From NCBI GenBank assembly GCA_022410635.1, contig JAJVDF010000140.1, forward strand, positions 406,137 through 470,136: DNA of 64,000 bases, read 5' to 3'. The position numbers and the translations under genes are program-made. This DNA comes from Tretioscincus oriximinensis. Taxonomy: Eukaryota; Chordata; Lepidosauria; Squamata; Gymnophthalmidae. The notes below the pieces were generated by a model, which was given only the letters and a program-made list of their open reading frames with translations, searched no databases and had not been told where the DNA came from. Numbering within the stretch: position 1 is the stretch's first letter; every line of letters starts with the position of its first letter. Positions 22,561 through 35,186 of the stretch are shown piece by piece.

Positions 22561-23049
22561 AGGGCATCTCTAAAAGCCATTGTAGGACATCAAGAACAAG
22601 TGAAATGTTTGCTTTCGTCCTCTGCTTCAGAATGCCCAGAAGCAAACAGTACAGATAGGATGCCGAACCTGATGGATCATGGTCTGCCCAACATGGCTTC
22701 TCTTAGTGAGAGGTTTAGAGCTAAAGATGTAATCAAGACACTTGATTCAAATTCTCCATAATTTACTTATTAAGGTTAGAAAAAGGAAAGTTTTCAGGCT
22801 ATGGAACATGAGACTGGCTAGAGGAAAACTGCAGTACAAATGATGGTNCACGGATATACTTCTTTGCTGCATCAATTAGGCCTAGTCTTGAAGTAGTCTG
22901 AAAACGAACAAAACTTTTTCCCACCGACTTTCAACTCTGTGAAATCCCTCATGGAATTAAAATGATGGAAGATGTAACATTTTAATGCAGAATAGTTTCA
23001 CTGTCCTAAAATCATAAGCAAACTCTTTTGTCTGTGATAATATGGAAAA

Positions 23050-23590
23050 AACTAAAGCTACATCCAGATTGTTGCCTTTTACAGTGCTGTTTCTGTGTAT
23101 AACGTTATAAAAAACCTATGCCCTCAAAGATAAAGAAATTGCTTTTTTTCACCATGAATTCACTTGAAGTACATTCCCTAGGAAATGCTGCATATCCTAG
23201 TTTGTGATTGGCTGATCCCTATTGACCCTTGTGCTTTGTGAGGCTGCTAGTTTATTTTAAATTTATCATTGCAACTTTTTTATTGTAAATCCAATAGGAA
23301 AAAGCAGCTGGTGAAGCTCTTATTAGCTTCACTTTTAATGAAACGGTGCAGGCAAAGGATCACAAGGCAGTGCTGGTCTCGACAGCTCTTGAGGACAATG
23401 TCTACATGGTGTCATCATAGTGCAAAGACAGGAGATTACAGGAGCTGCATAAGCTACTAGTAGAAAGAAGTTTAATGACAGGTCTTTATAACACTGCCAC
23501 AGCTAGACCCCTGTAGTCACATGTTGCAAATCCCTTACAATCACACTATTATAGCATGACACACACACATGGGTCTGGAAGCAGCCTGAG
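23050..23590. repeat. Putative non-autonomous DNA transposon family, copy 1
   Basis: Shares ordered words with 33000-33480 and 33600-33990 (GATTGGCTGATCC, AATAGGAAAAAGCAGCT, GTGCAAAGACAG, TCACATGTTGCAAATCCC, TATAGCATGA). Possible ends are GCTACATCCAGATTG (near 23057) and GGGTCTGGAAGCAGC (near 23571), an imperfect inverted pair. Boundaries are tentative. Confidence 0.45.
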
Positions 23591-24369
23591 TTTTCAGAGA
23601 AAAATCATATGAATTAACTCCATACAGGCTAAAGCCAGTGATATCCACAAGATAATTCTCCTTCAGCAGCATTAGCATGCTTATGCTTGTTCCTGTGATG
23701 GAAGGGTGAAGGTGAAATATGGACCCATGAAATTCTAATTGTATACACAGAGAGCCAAAAGCCAGCTCATCTCACAGCAGATCCAGTGGAGAGAACACTA
23801 TTGCCTTATCCATCTCATCCTTTGTCACAGACAGGTGGAATGGCTGCTAAGAAATGACATTTTGGGAAGAGGAGAGAAGCCAGATGGCAGCTGGTATCTG
23901 AGCCAAGCTGATAGAATGGATTTGGCTCTCCTCCCTCAACTGTCAATGCAAGACAACAGTGCATCATTATAAATACTACTATTCAAACGATTAAGGATTC
24001 AGTTAGGGGAAGCCAATGTTATAGATTGATGGAAGTTGTGATCCACACATCTGGAGGGTATCATGCTAGTAATTTTTGGATAAAATGCTCACATCACAAT
24101 GGTGTCACCACTAAGGTGATAAAGCACATTTATGCACATACCTATTAATCCAATTTAATGAGCTCAGTAGTAAACATCATCAACATGGGACTAGTAGTAA
24201 TCTGGATCAGACCCATATGAAGGCCCCTCTACTGAAAAATAGTGGTAAATTGTATTAATCAGTACTATGGTAGTGCTGNCTGTTCCAGATTAAAAAGTGG
24301 CACAGCCACATGTACACTGGATCTAATTGAGCACAGGTGGGATTGCAAAGGTTGTGTATTGAATCTGAA

Positions 24370-25075
24370 TTTTTATTTTATTTTATTTTTTTTTCTTTAT
24401 TTTTTTTTTAAATTTCTTTATTGATATATATGAAATATGACATGTTAAAATTCACACTTGTAAGTACACACACATATATGTTGAAACCAACCATTACTCA
24501 ATTCATGTCATGAATTATGACATGTTAAAATTCACACTAGTAAGTACACACGTATATATGATGAAACCAACCATTAGTCAATACATGTCATACCATAAAA
24601 ATAACCCTCCACCTCACCAATTGGTGCTCCCCTCCCTCCCCCCCTCTACTTGAGGATATCCAACTAAATTTTTTTTTTAAGTAATTCTTTTTAAATCCAG
24701 GATCCAGTAAATCATAAATGCCGTGGGTGAATACATCTTGTGAAATATCACGTAGGTAATGAAGGCCCTCCACCTTACCTCCCATACTGGACGGGATACA
24801 ATTCCCAGTNTTTTTAGCCTTCTTTCCCTTAAAAAGTCAAAGAGTACAATTTCTGCCATATAGTCATACCAGGCTTCTAGGGCCCACTTTTCTTTCTCCT
24901 TCCATCCTCTTGCTATCTGAATATGCGCTGCCCTTATCCCTTGTTTGAATATATATATATTTTCTCTCTCTATTTGTCTTATGTTCTTGTTTCCTATAAG
25001 GACCTCTCTTACCACTGGAATATTGAATCTGAATTGTAACACTTGTAATCTCGGTTCTAACACTAATTAATTTTC
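24370..25075 (-). mobile_element. L1 3' end (ORF2 C-terminus, 3' UTR, poly-A)
   Basis: The minus strand encodes an L1 ORF2 C-terminal remnant with QIARGWKEKEKWALEAWYDY and later ILDLKR. It is followed by a short 3' UTR and an A-rich tail (T-rich on plus at 24370-24420). The 3' UTR holds an 80 bp tandem duplication (24432-24591). A related copy lies at 38635. 5' truncated. Confidence 0.8.
24432..24591. repeat. 80 bp tandem duplication in L1 3' UTR
   Basis: Units 24432-24511 and 24512-24591 align base for base with few changes; both contain GACATGTTAAAATTCACAC and GAAACCAACCATTA. Confidence 0.95.
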
Positions 25076-26839
25076 CTAATGAAGATGGGCATTGTTACAG
25101 ATAATTCAGATCAAGCAACTCTGGATTTACTAATACAGGCCAAGTGCACACAATGTTTTTCTACCTCATTTGTAGAACAATCAGGATGTCCCGTGCACAA
25201 GTGCTAAGTGTTTTTCAGTAGTCACTCTGCAATAAATGCCTTTTTTTCCTGAAATAAACTGTTGCTCAGCTATTCAGGTATCGTTCTGGAGAAACCTTAT
25301 ATTCTAGTGACCGTATGCATGTGCACAAATTAGTTGCAAGATGATAAAACAACTGAGAACACAGCTGTTGTTTCTATTGGCTGTTGCAAGTCAAAAGAAA
25401 TAATTCTTGGACTGCACTGCAATGAGATTAGTGAGCAATGTTACAGAACTGGGTCATTGGTNACAGAATTAAAAATGGTGTGCACGGACACGCAATTGTT
25501 ATATTCCAGATTATAGCAATATAGTTGTTTTTAAGCCATGGTGTGCATTATGCTTTAGGTGAACAACGAGCCTAAGGGTAGGTCAAAATTAAAATTGCAA
25601 TTCAGTATCAAGCAAATTTTTAAGATTCTACTGAACATTTTTCTGTTTGGGTTTAACTTTCTATTTATATGGATTTTCATTTTCTAATTACCTTTAACTC
25701 ACATCTGAAAGAACCCATATTTGCAAAATTCTGCCCAATCAAAATATAACCATCCTTTATGAAATAATTGCCACACGTGGAAAATTGTGNTAAATGAATC
25801 ATAAAGGTCCAGTATTTGCCAATGGCATTGTAGATGGGGGCAGTTTACATTTGTAAGTGCCACTTCAAAACCTAAACCACACCAAAGGTTTCTGGCACTG
25901 CATTATACAAACAAAGCCACATGCAATCAATGGTTTAAGAACAAAATGACACTGTAAAAAAATCTCCTCTGTTTTATAAGGGAAGCCATAATTTATCAAC
26001 CATGGAAGCACAAAATTGAGTACTACAAAAGCATGTTATACAAAGGATGCTGTACAGCTGGGCAAATACCTAAACAGCCATATAATGGTAGGATTTCATC
26101 TAGTTTATGATTATAGACAAATTCAGATAATTTGATTTTTATTTTACTGTCTTACTCTAAACAAGATTCACTTTTGCATATGTCTTGACTTCCGAACATT
26201 AGGGGTATATAAACAAAATGATTTTGAGATGATTTTACAGCCACACGGAGGCTTGATCCAACACAAGTATGTTTACTGATGGGAAGTATCAGTAGCAACA
26301 TTTCCAGGCTGCTGTCTGGCAACAACAACGTATATACTAAAGCNTAACATATACAAAAGCAAAGGAAAATGGGTTATCACCTGCTAGCAGAGGGAGGTAA
26401 TATTTTAAAACATGGCCCATAAACCTATCAGTTGTTATTTAAGGCAGTAATAGCAATCAGTTGTTATAGCATCATAAATTTACATGGCACTTTATAAGCA
26501 TAACACAAGTGGGAAAGCTTCCTTAGGTTTGACAAGTACCTCCGGTCTCACTAAAGAGAAGACAATGTATGAAACACATTGTCAGAAGATGATGGAGGCT
26601 ATGGGAAGAGGACGAGGGAGGGTGTGTGTGTATGTCAGGAGAAAATCNAGCAGAAGATGAGGAGTAAGAGAATAATGAATTACCAGTATGGGCAACTATT
26701 TACCAAGTAATAACATAGGGTGTGGCTGCTTGACAAAATGGTTGTTTGTATGAGTCCATCAAAAAGTCAGGACGCTTTTACCATCCATTCTTCTCTTCCT
26801 CAGATTTCTAATGAAATACAAAGTGCCATCAGACAGGGC

Positions 26840-27360
26840 TTTCTTCAGTTGCCTTTTAGGAAGGAGTGACACATCTATAGGCACATGCAAAAACATGCAT
26901 CGAATAATTGAAGGAGGTCTCAAAAGTGCACTTTATTTCCCACACTTTTTTCTGTATTGCCTTAATTGACAATGGAAGCTTCTAATTGAATGGCTCTTGT
27001 CTGCCTAGATTTCATGGTTTCAATTGGCCAAATAACTGTTAGCTATATTTTCTGTCACTGTGCCTACAAAGCTTCTATATAGAAGCTTTTTTCAGGTCCC
27101 CTTTAGAAAGGAATGGCACATCTGTAGATGCACAGTTTTTTGCATCTGTTAATTGAATGAACATTTAAATATCTATTTTATTTCCTACACTTTTGTCTTT
27201 GTTTGCTTTCTTCAATATCGGGTGCTACTACTCACTTATTGGCCTCTTATCAGACCAGCTTTTTATGGGTCTCAATTGGTCGATCACTGGTAACAGCCGT
27301 TTCCACACTGTGAGTAGCTATATATATATTTGGAACTGTGCCTACATAGCTTCCTGTTCA
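26840..27360. repeat. Diverged tandem duplication, about 250-270 bp units
   Basis: Unit 1 (about 26840-27080) and unit 2 (about 27087-27360) share ordered words: TTCAG..CCTTTTAG.AAGGA, GG.ACATCT.TAG, TTTATTTCC.ACACTTTT, TCAATTGG, ACTGTGCCTACA.AGCTTC. A perfect 22 bp palindrome (27068-27089) lies at the junction. Confidence 0.8.
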
Positions 27361-27529
27361 ATCTGTCTAAAATAAAGAGTTGCACTTGGTGTTATAAAAT
27401 CGTGAATGAGGAATAGATTTTTCAAGATTGTGGTTCCTTTGACAGGTATCAAGATAGATAAACCCTTATTTCTATTCCAGGAAAATCCAGCTTTGTTGGG
27501 ATTAGTTTGGGGCTACACTGTGGTAAGAA

Positions 27530-28850
27530 CATTAGAACATAAGAAGAACCATATTGGATAGAGCCAGAGCCCATCTATTCCAGCATTCTGTCCCNCACAG
27601 AGGCCCACCAGATGCACATGTTCAGTCTGAACANAGAAAAGCAAAATATGCTCCTGTTCATGATTCCCTGCAAATGGTATTTCAGGAGTCCTGCTTGTTG
27701 CTCCATCCTGGAGGCAACATCCAGACATCCATCCTAGTTTCCATTTATACCCTTGCTGTCCATAAACCTGTCTAGTCCTGTCTTGAAACTATCCAAGCTG
27801 TTAGCTACCACTACCTCTTCAGGAAGTAAATTCCACAGGCCAATGACTCTCTGGGTGAAAAATTATTTTCCTTTGTTTTCACTTTCCTGCCCATCAGTTT
27901 CAAGGAGTGCCCTCTGGTCCTAGTGTTGTGTGATAGAGAAAATATTTCTCTCTATTCACCTTGTCCATCCCAGGCACGATTTTGTACACTTCAGTCAGAT
28001 CACCTCTCAAATATCGCCCAATTTCAATAGATCACTCTGAAGTGCCTTACAATCATTTTCAGTTTTCACTACCCTGAATTANGTTAGCTATTCTCCAGTC
28101 TACTGGTACTGTGCCTGATCTTAAGGAAAGATTAAATATTTTGGTCAGAAGTTCAGCAATTTCACATTTGAGTTCCTTAAGAATTCTTGGATGAATGCAA
28201 TCTGGCCCTGGGGATTTATTAATGTTCAGCTTATTAAGGCTAGCAAGGACATCCTCCCTTATTATTTCTATCCAGNTTAATTCCTCTGGTGTTTTAGAAG
28301 ACTAAAACTGTTGCAGGTAAATACGCTTTAATACATTTAATTTCTCTGCAATCACCACATCCTCCTTGATTATCCCCTTTTGTCCATTGCTATCTAGTGG
28401 TTCGACTGCTTTCCTGGTAGGATTCTTGTTTCTGATNTATTTGAAAAAGTACTTATTATTTCTTTTAATATTCTTTGNAACGTGCTCTTCAAAGTTTTTC
28501 TTCGCATCCCTGACTACCACCTTGNATTTGGTTTGCCACAGTTTGTGCTCCCTCCTATTCTCCTCACTAGAATAAGCCTTTCACTTTCTAAATGAGTTTC
28601 TCTTCNTTCTAATCACTTCCCTTACTGAAGTGGTAAGCCATACAGGTGTCCTTTTGGACTTGNCAGATCCCTTTGNTCTCCTCGGAATGCATTTTATTTG
28701 AGCTTCCAATATTGTATTTGCAAACAGTTTCCATGTTTTTTGAAGGGACCATACTTGTATCACTTTCCCTTTTAATTTTCNTTTTACCATTTTCCTCATT
28801 TTTTGAAAATTTCCTTTCTGCAAGTTGATATTACCTTGAAGTTACCTTTG
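27530..28850 (-). mobile_element. CR1 LINE, 5' truncated and internally deleted
   Basis: Minus strand. The upstream part encodes the ORF2 linker before RT (VRDAKKNFEEHV, WLTTSVREVI) and the start of RT (KSPGPDCIHPRILKELK, GTVPVDWRIAN). It then jumps at about 28030-28080 to the 3' UTR, ending at 27530 (CAGAATGCTGGAATAGATGG on the reverse). Most of RT is missing, so it is dead. Confidence 0.88.
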
Positions 28851-30751
28851 TGAAGGTAATTCCATATAGCTCCAAGAGAATTCCATGTTTTAATTCGTTT
28901 CTAATTGCAGCCAAATAACATGTAAAGACCTTAATATTAGAATACTGGATTTTTAAAATGGAAACTAAAAGCTAAGATTTTAAAATACTAAATTCTGCTT
29001 CTAGTGGTCTTTAGTTTTTCCACACAGGAAACAAGGTCTCTGACAGGTGGTTAGATGTAACGCTGTCCAGCCATGAGAGACAGATCTTTTACAGATATCA
29101 TGTAATTACTGCAAGACCTGCTGGACAAGCTGCCAAACTGCTCTTTCTGGAAGCCAAAGCTTCTCCCTACCAATAGTTTGTCTAGAGTACAGCTGTCTCT
29201 TATTCCCCATTCAAATCAATGCAAACCTGGTCAAGCTGTCCCTTTGCGAATTCAGAATTGGATCTGAAGTTAGAGGGTCACAAAACTGCTCCCCCTGTCC
29301 TGATCCACCCCCTCTGTTAGATGGGAAAGTGGCACCAAAGATCTTTTCTAAATAAATCAGTCTTGATTGTAAAACTCAGGCCAATGACGAGACACAACCT
29401 CATTAGCATTGATTTTAAAATAAATTATTGAGAGTGCCTTTCCCACCCCTAGCCCAGCCTGCTCTGTGGATCTGTGAAGGGGAACTGTAAATGCTATCTT
29501 TCAAATGCTTTCAGAAAAGAAAAAGAAATGTGGGCAAGAAACGCAACAATAATGGAACTATCAAAGGTAGATGAATATCCTTCCAGGCAATGTTATGATG
29601 TGAAAAAGAGAGTAAATGGAGAGCAAGAGGGTTGCTGAGCTTTGGCTGCAAGTTAGCCTTGGGCTTTCTATCAACCACTTCAGAAAAAAAGAAGATGCTG
29701 TCATTGTGTCTCTGTATCTGGTTGTCCTTTTCAAAAAGTGGCAGAAAGAGAAAGATGGTTCAAGCCATACATTACAATCATAGTGCAACTTCCCTATGAG
29801 TTCTGGGCCACCAGGTATCTTGTTTTTCCCTAGGAGAATTTGGATTTGTAAATGANTCTTTTAAAACAAGCTTTATTGGGAGAATTCTGCCCACATGGGA
29901 CAATTCTGCCCACAATGTCATAGACCCCACATGGTTACGTTGTAGTGCAGATTCACACATCTAGATTCCTGAGGCTGTGATCCAACATAGAAGTAGACAA
30001 AATATGGAACTCCATTGATTCAACACATCTGATTTAAAAGCAAAAGTAACAATAGTAAGCTANTTATCAACTGCTGTGTTCATACTGTGTATTTCTGTTG
30101 CCTCTGAAAAAGATTCAAATATGAACCTATATGCTTATTCTCCCTTTTTATTACTTTTATTTCAGATATTTCCACAAGAAGTATTAGAAAGGTTACTTGC
30201 ATTTTTCTTGGCTGTAAAATGTAATGAAAGAATTTGCTCTCGGAATTTCCCAACACCTGCGTGCTGATCGTCTGATACTGCTAAAACCGTTAGATTATGT
30301 TGGAGGATCCTAATTTCAGTCCTAGGAAAACTTGTAGGAAAACATTGCTTAGCTAACATGATCACCAATCATCTCACCAACAATTATCAAGCACTTGGCC
30401 TTCTTCCATCCAGCAGCTTGCTACATGCTCGTCAGAGCTGCTTAGCAGAGTGAACCCCAGACATTCCCCTAAGGAGAGACATCCATCTCGCTTTGCTTAC
30501 GGGAAATCTTGTTCCTCAACTCATCCCAGGCTACTGTGCTAAACACATTAGCTGAGCTTTTCTAATGGATTCAGGGCAGTTGACTGAATTCCCAACGCCA
30601 TCCTCCAAACAAGTTGAATTTTAACAACCTGTATCTTCTACACTATTTTGAAAGTTGTGAGGATAAAGAAAAGGCAGTATTCTGTGTCTGAACAGAATTT
30701 GGAATTGTATTCATAATGTTGAAAACAGGGTGCAGGCTGACTTCATGGCCT

Positions 30752-31076
30752 AAATGAAGAAGTAGTAGTAGTAGAAGTAGTAGTAGTAGTAGAAGTAGAA
30801 ATAGAAGTAGTAGAAGAAGAACTTTGTTCTTATAACCTGCTTTTCTCACCTTTCCAAAGGCACTCAAAGCGGCTTACAAGGGTATTTTTCCCGAAGGCTC
30901 ATATTTTATCTTCCCTACCAGGCTATGGTGGTTCCCAATTGCAATTTCTTGCAATTCTTGCTTTCGAATAGCCAGGTTGGCTAGAGCTCCCTGGCCCACA
31001 TCCAACACAGGGCTTTGAAAGCCGATCTCCCAGATGAGAGACAAATTCCTAAGCAACTGAGCCATTCGCGCCTGCT
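30752..31076 (-). mobile_element. SINE-A with (AGT/GTA)n tail
   Basis: The minus-strand head ends at about 31076 with A and B boxes (CCCAGATGAGAGAC and GGGCTTTGAAAGCC on plus). The tail array is AGTAGTAGTAGTAGAAGTAG on plus (30752-30820), a different trinucleotide from most copies. Confidence 0.9.
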
Positions 31077-31887
31077 GAATTTCTTCTCCCTGCAAGAGAT
31101 CAGCTGAAGGGCATCAAGGAAGGTCTTGCTGGATTCAGTTCAAAGCATCATTCTCTGAATAAATCTGATCTTCCAAATACAGAAAAATGTATGTTGAATT
31201 TTGTCCTCAAGAATGACAAGAGTGAAAAAAATAAAGAGACCTTGTCTGACCTCTCTCTGGTACAGTTCAGATTTACAGAGGAGAAATAAAATGCCATGGC
31301 TCAAAGAGAACAATTGTTGCTGCATGCAATTATGGAAGGTTCTGCATTAAAGACTATGATTTCTAGTGAAGCCAGGAGTTTGTATCTATGTTAAGGGGCA
31401 CTGGATGCAATTTCGTGGTGGGGATAGATGACTGATAATACTGATCGGCCCAAAGGTAGTTGACAGATATTCCTAATTCACATACTGCAACACCAATCAA
31501 TGAATTGTGTATGTGAGTAAACCAATGGAGCCAAAGCCACACAAAGAAATCTTTATGTTTTGCAAAGAGATGACATTTTGGTTGTGATTGTTTCCATAGT
31601 AATCCGTATGGTGTATGTTTTATTTTCGCACATGGGCTCAAATAAGGAACGAAAGCTAAGTAAATTGAATAACTGGTGCCACATCCTGGACTGGAATAGT
31701 CTTGTATTCTGGACTCATGAACAAATCTGCCACTGTAGATCTGCTTTTGGGACCATTTCAAGAATTTTTAGTCCCACACATTTTGCAAAGGATTGACCTG
31801 GTGCCACCAGTGATAAAGTACTGGCTGCCAATCTTCTGTACTTATTCATTATTAATCGGAATTCAACCACCATATCCCAATAACATT

Positions 31888-32075
31888 TTAACTTGTTACT
31901 ATTATCAATTCTACTACTACTACTACTACTACTTACTACTACTACCACTACTACTACCACTACCACTACCACTACCACTTCCACTACCACTACCACTACC
32001 ACTACCACCACTACCACTACCACTACCACTACCACTACTACCACTACCACTACCACTACTACTACCAGCAGTAGC
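31888..32075. repeat. (ACT/ACC)n compound trinucleotide array
   Basis: About 180 bp of CTACTACTACTACC-type units giving poly-Thr, poly-Leu and poly-Val frames. The 46 bp module at 32085-32130 follows directly. Confidence 0.95.
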
Positions 32076-32253
32076 ACACAGTTTGATAGGCAATGGTGAC
32101 TGGTTTGGTATTCTACATTGGATCCTATCCATAAATTTATATATATTAAAAAAAAATTCCTTTTATCTGTTCTAACAATTCTGCCCATCAGCTTCAAAAA
32201 TGACCTGTAGTCCTAGTATTGTGTGACAGACAAAATATTTTTTCACTGTCTCA

Positions 32254-32280
32254 ATCATCATCATCATCATCATCATCATT
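32254..32280. repeat. (ATC)n microsatellite
   Basis: Nine perfect ATC/TCA units. Confidence 0.95.
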
Positions 32281-33599
32281 AGAATGCTGACGATGAATAA
32301 AGTATCAAACCCCATATGAAGTTGGCCTGACATACTTTCACTGAAAGCCTGTGCTAAATCAGGGGGTCCATAGAGAATTCTTTTTTATGTGCCACAGCTT
32401 CTTCCTTCCTCCATGGGAAGTGGAACTACAGGAAGGCATAAATGAAGGCCTGAAAATAAATTCAAACTATATCCAACACAGTTTTGACCAAAGGCTTCTG
32501 CAACTTGAAATGAATATTTCCACATATTAAGCCCAAACTCAGCAGTTCCTTTGTAATGAAAACTGAAGGAGGATTCTCCCAGTGTTTAAGTCTATTGGAT
32601 GAGCATGACAGACTGCATAATGCAAAGTTTCATCTTTTTAGCTCTTGCCAGCTTAGCCAGGGTTCTGACAGCATAACTGGAAGAATGAAATCCAAGTCAG
32701 ACAATTTGAAGGATTGCATATGAAACATTAACATCATAATTAAATGCTAGGCTTTCCCAGTTGAACAGTCCCCTTAAAAGCTTTTGATGGATGGAATCTT
32801 TCAGGAAGGAAACCATGCTTGCTTTTCCTCAAGAAGATGCTGCATACAGACCTCTTATTGGCTGAACCTTTTTCAGTGTGGCTGAAAAATAGTCTGAGTT
32901 TACCTTAAATCTGATTTTTAAAAAATCTAATACAGATATTAAGGGTGCGCATACATTGGGTATGCATATAGCTATGTGTATTCCTGAGTAAGCAAGTTCA
33001 TCTAGTCTACTGCTTTTTGTAGTGATATTTTTAAACACACAAACATACTACACAAGACTTACCCTTTCTCCTCTCACACAAAGGAACTCCTTTTCTTCCC
33101 CACGAATTCACACACATGAGCCCTAGGGTAATTCCTTGCTTGCAATTGGCTGATCCGTGATCCTTCTGGCACTGGCTGATGGCTTTCCTTATTGGTGAGA
33201 GGGTGAATTCAAAAGCAAAACCTTACTTTTAAACTTGTCCAAGTTTTAGATGCTACTAGGGCTTTTAAAATCATAATCATTGCTTTTTGCTGAATAAACT
33301 CAACAGGAAAAAGTAGCTTTTCCATATCCTGTAGTTTCCATTCTAGCTAAAAGGTAGGTGAAGATTCATGAGAGAAGGCTGAATCTGTTGACGGGTCAAC
33401 CAGCATTAATGTTCATATGTGCCATATGTATCATGGCACAAAGACAGAACATGCAGAACTGTGTGAAAACTGCATATGAGAAACTGCATACAAGAATAAG
33501 AAGGTAAAGGTCGTGTGCTCACAAGGTTTCCCTGCTGGCATTATAGGGTCTTTATGATGCCTTGGTTATACAGGATACCAAAGCTTTCATTATCCACCT

Positions 33600-33990
33600 G
33601 GAAAAAGCTCTGTTTTCGAGGAATGATTAGATAGCTGATGTATTTGTTGTCGAATCATGGGACTTGTGATACTGCAAGAAAATGCCAGCCAAGACTGCAG
33701 ATTGCAACCGGCTGACATGAACAGTGTCAACTTCTGAGTCTTCCATATGCATTCCTCTCACCTGCTTCACCACTTTCGTGCAGATTTCCAAGGTAAGAAT
33801 GTACAGATAAGGAATTTGGTTATGTCGTGTTCCTCTCCCCCCCCCCAATTTATGTATTTTAACCTTGTTGTGTTCATTAGACCTTTCTAATACTACCACT
33901 GCATATATCCCCACAATCACATGAGGCAAATCTCCTATAATCAAGCTACTGTATCATGAAAAAAACTCTTCTGAATGCACTTGTGCAGAA
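33600..33990. repeat. Putative DNA transposon family, copy 2
   Basis: CCCCACAATCACATGAGGCA, AATCTCCTATAATCA and CTACTGTATCATGA match the right end of the 23050 family. The upstream region 33100-33480 carries the family words CAATTGGCTGATCC, AACAGGAAAAAGTAGCT and GGCACAAAGACAG, so the full copy may reach back to about 33000. Confidence 0.4.
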
Positions 33991-34883
33991 ACCAAGTTAA
34001 GGCCCTAATCACACCTAGATTTTAATCCTGTTTCAGCCCACTTCCAGAGTGGGAAAAAATCCTCCAAAGAGAATAGTAATTTTATTTCTTAATTCATTTT
34101 GCTGCGTTCTGTTCCGGTTTTAGCATCCTCGTGAGAGCACAGCCTGAGTGTAAGGAAGCTGGACGAGGGAAGCATATGCTTTTCTGCTGGTTGATGCACC
34201 CATCAGGGTATTTTGCCGGTGTGAAATATCTGGAAGGTGCAAGCACACAATTTTCCAAAACTGAGGAACAGGAGATCATGTGTGGGGACTGGAGACCATG
34301 CTATCCAGTAAGGATCATGCTATAAGTCATCCACAGGGAAGATTTTTGTGCTATTTCAGGAAAATCTGCAATAATAGTTGGGTTTTCCCAAAGAAAGGAA
34401 AACTTGGTACATCTTACTTTATTGTACGGCTATGTTGGAGTTAGTACTGTTATGTGTGGAAATCCCCACATAACCACACCATAATTGTGCACTTTAAACT
34501 CCATCTGGCATGTTTCCTGGCTTTCTTTTCCAGCTTTTCTTTTTCTATTGCTCTAAGGTTTCACATTAGCATTCTTCTGTGCAATCACTTCTTTCAAAAA
34601 TTCTCCTCTCAAATAGTCCTCTAGTAAAATTTGTAGCTGGATTATTGAATTTGAGAAAAATACCACAGATTAAAAAAATGGAAGATCATTTGTGTGTGTA
34701 TGTATGGTCAATTAAAATCTCAGGTGTGACTGCATTCCAGAAGCCTGAAGTCAAAGTAGTTTGAGATCTATGTAGTAGATGGCCAAAAATGAAGATTCTC
34801 TGCTTGGGAACAGCAAATTGTGTTTGTTTCCTTTTATTTAGTATTCATGTAACCTGCTTTGAGACTGTTGGGTCTGTGGTTAT

Positions 34884-35186
34884 TACAAGTAGCTCAGTCA
34901 CTAAGGAATCCATCTCTCATCTGGGAGATCGGGTTTTGAAGCCCTGTGTTGGACATGGGGAGGGCTAAGCACCTTCCACTAACTTGTAGCTCTAGTCAAC
35001 CCAGCTATTCGAAAGCAAGAATTGCAAGAAATTGCAACTGACTCCAAGTAGATACATGGGAACCACCACAGCCTGGTGGGGAAGATAGAATGTCAGCCTT
35101 TAGACGAAAATACCCTTGTAAGTCACTTTAAGTCACTTTGAAAGGTGAGAAAAGCAGGGTATAAGAACTCAGTTCTTCTTCTTCTT
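34884..35186 (+). mobile_element. SINE-A, full length, plus strand
   Basis: The best plus-strand reference copy: head AGTAGCTCAGTCACTAAGGA (A box), GATCGGGTTTTGAAGCCC (B box), body ATGGGAACCACCACAGCCTG, tail GAGAAAAGCAGGGTATAAGA then TTCTTCTTCTTCTT. About 303 bp. It includes a 12 bp internal duplication (AAGTCACTTTAAGTCACTTT). Confidence 0.93.

Noticed and set aside
24677..25063. 128-codon minus-strand frame as a host gene
   Set aside because: It is the C-terminal remnant of L1 ORF2, with a partner at 38857-39231.
31702..32197. Poly-Leu, poly-Val and poly-Thr frames
   Set aside because: Translations of the ACT/ACC array.
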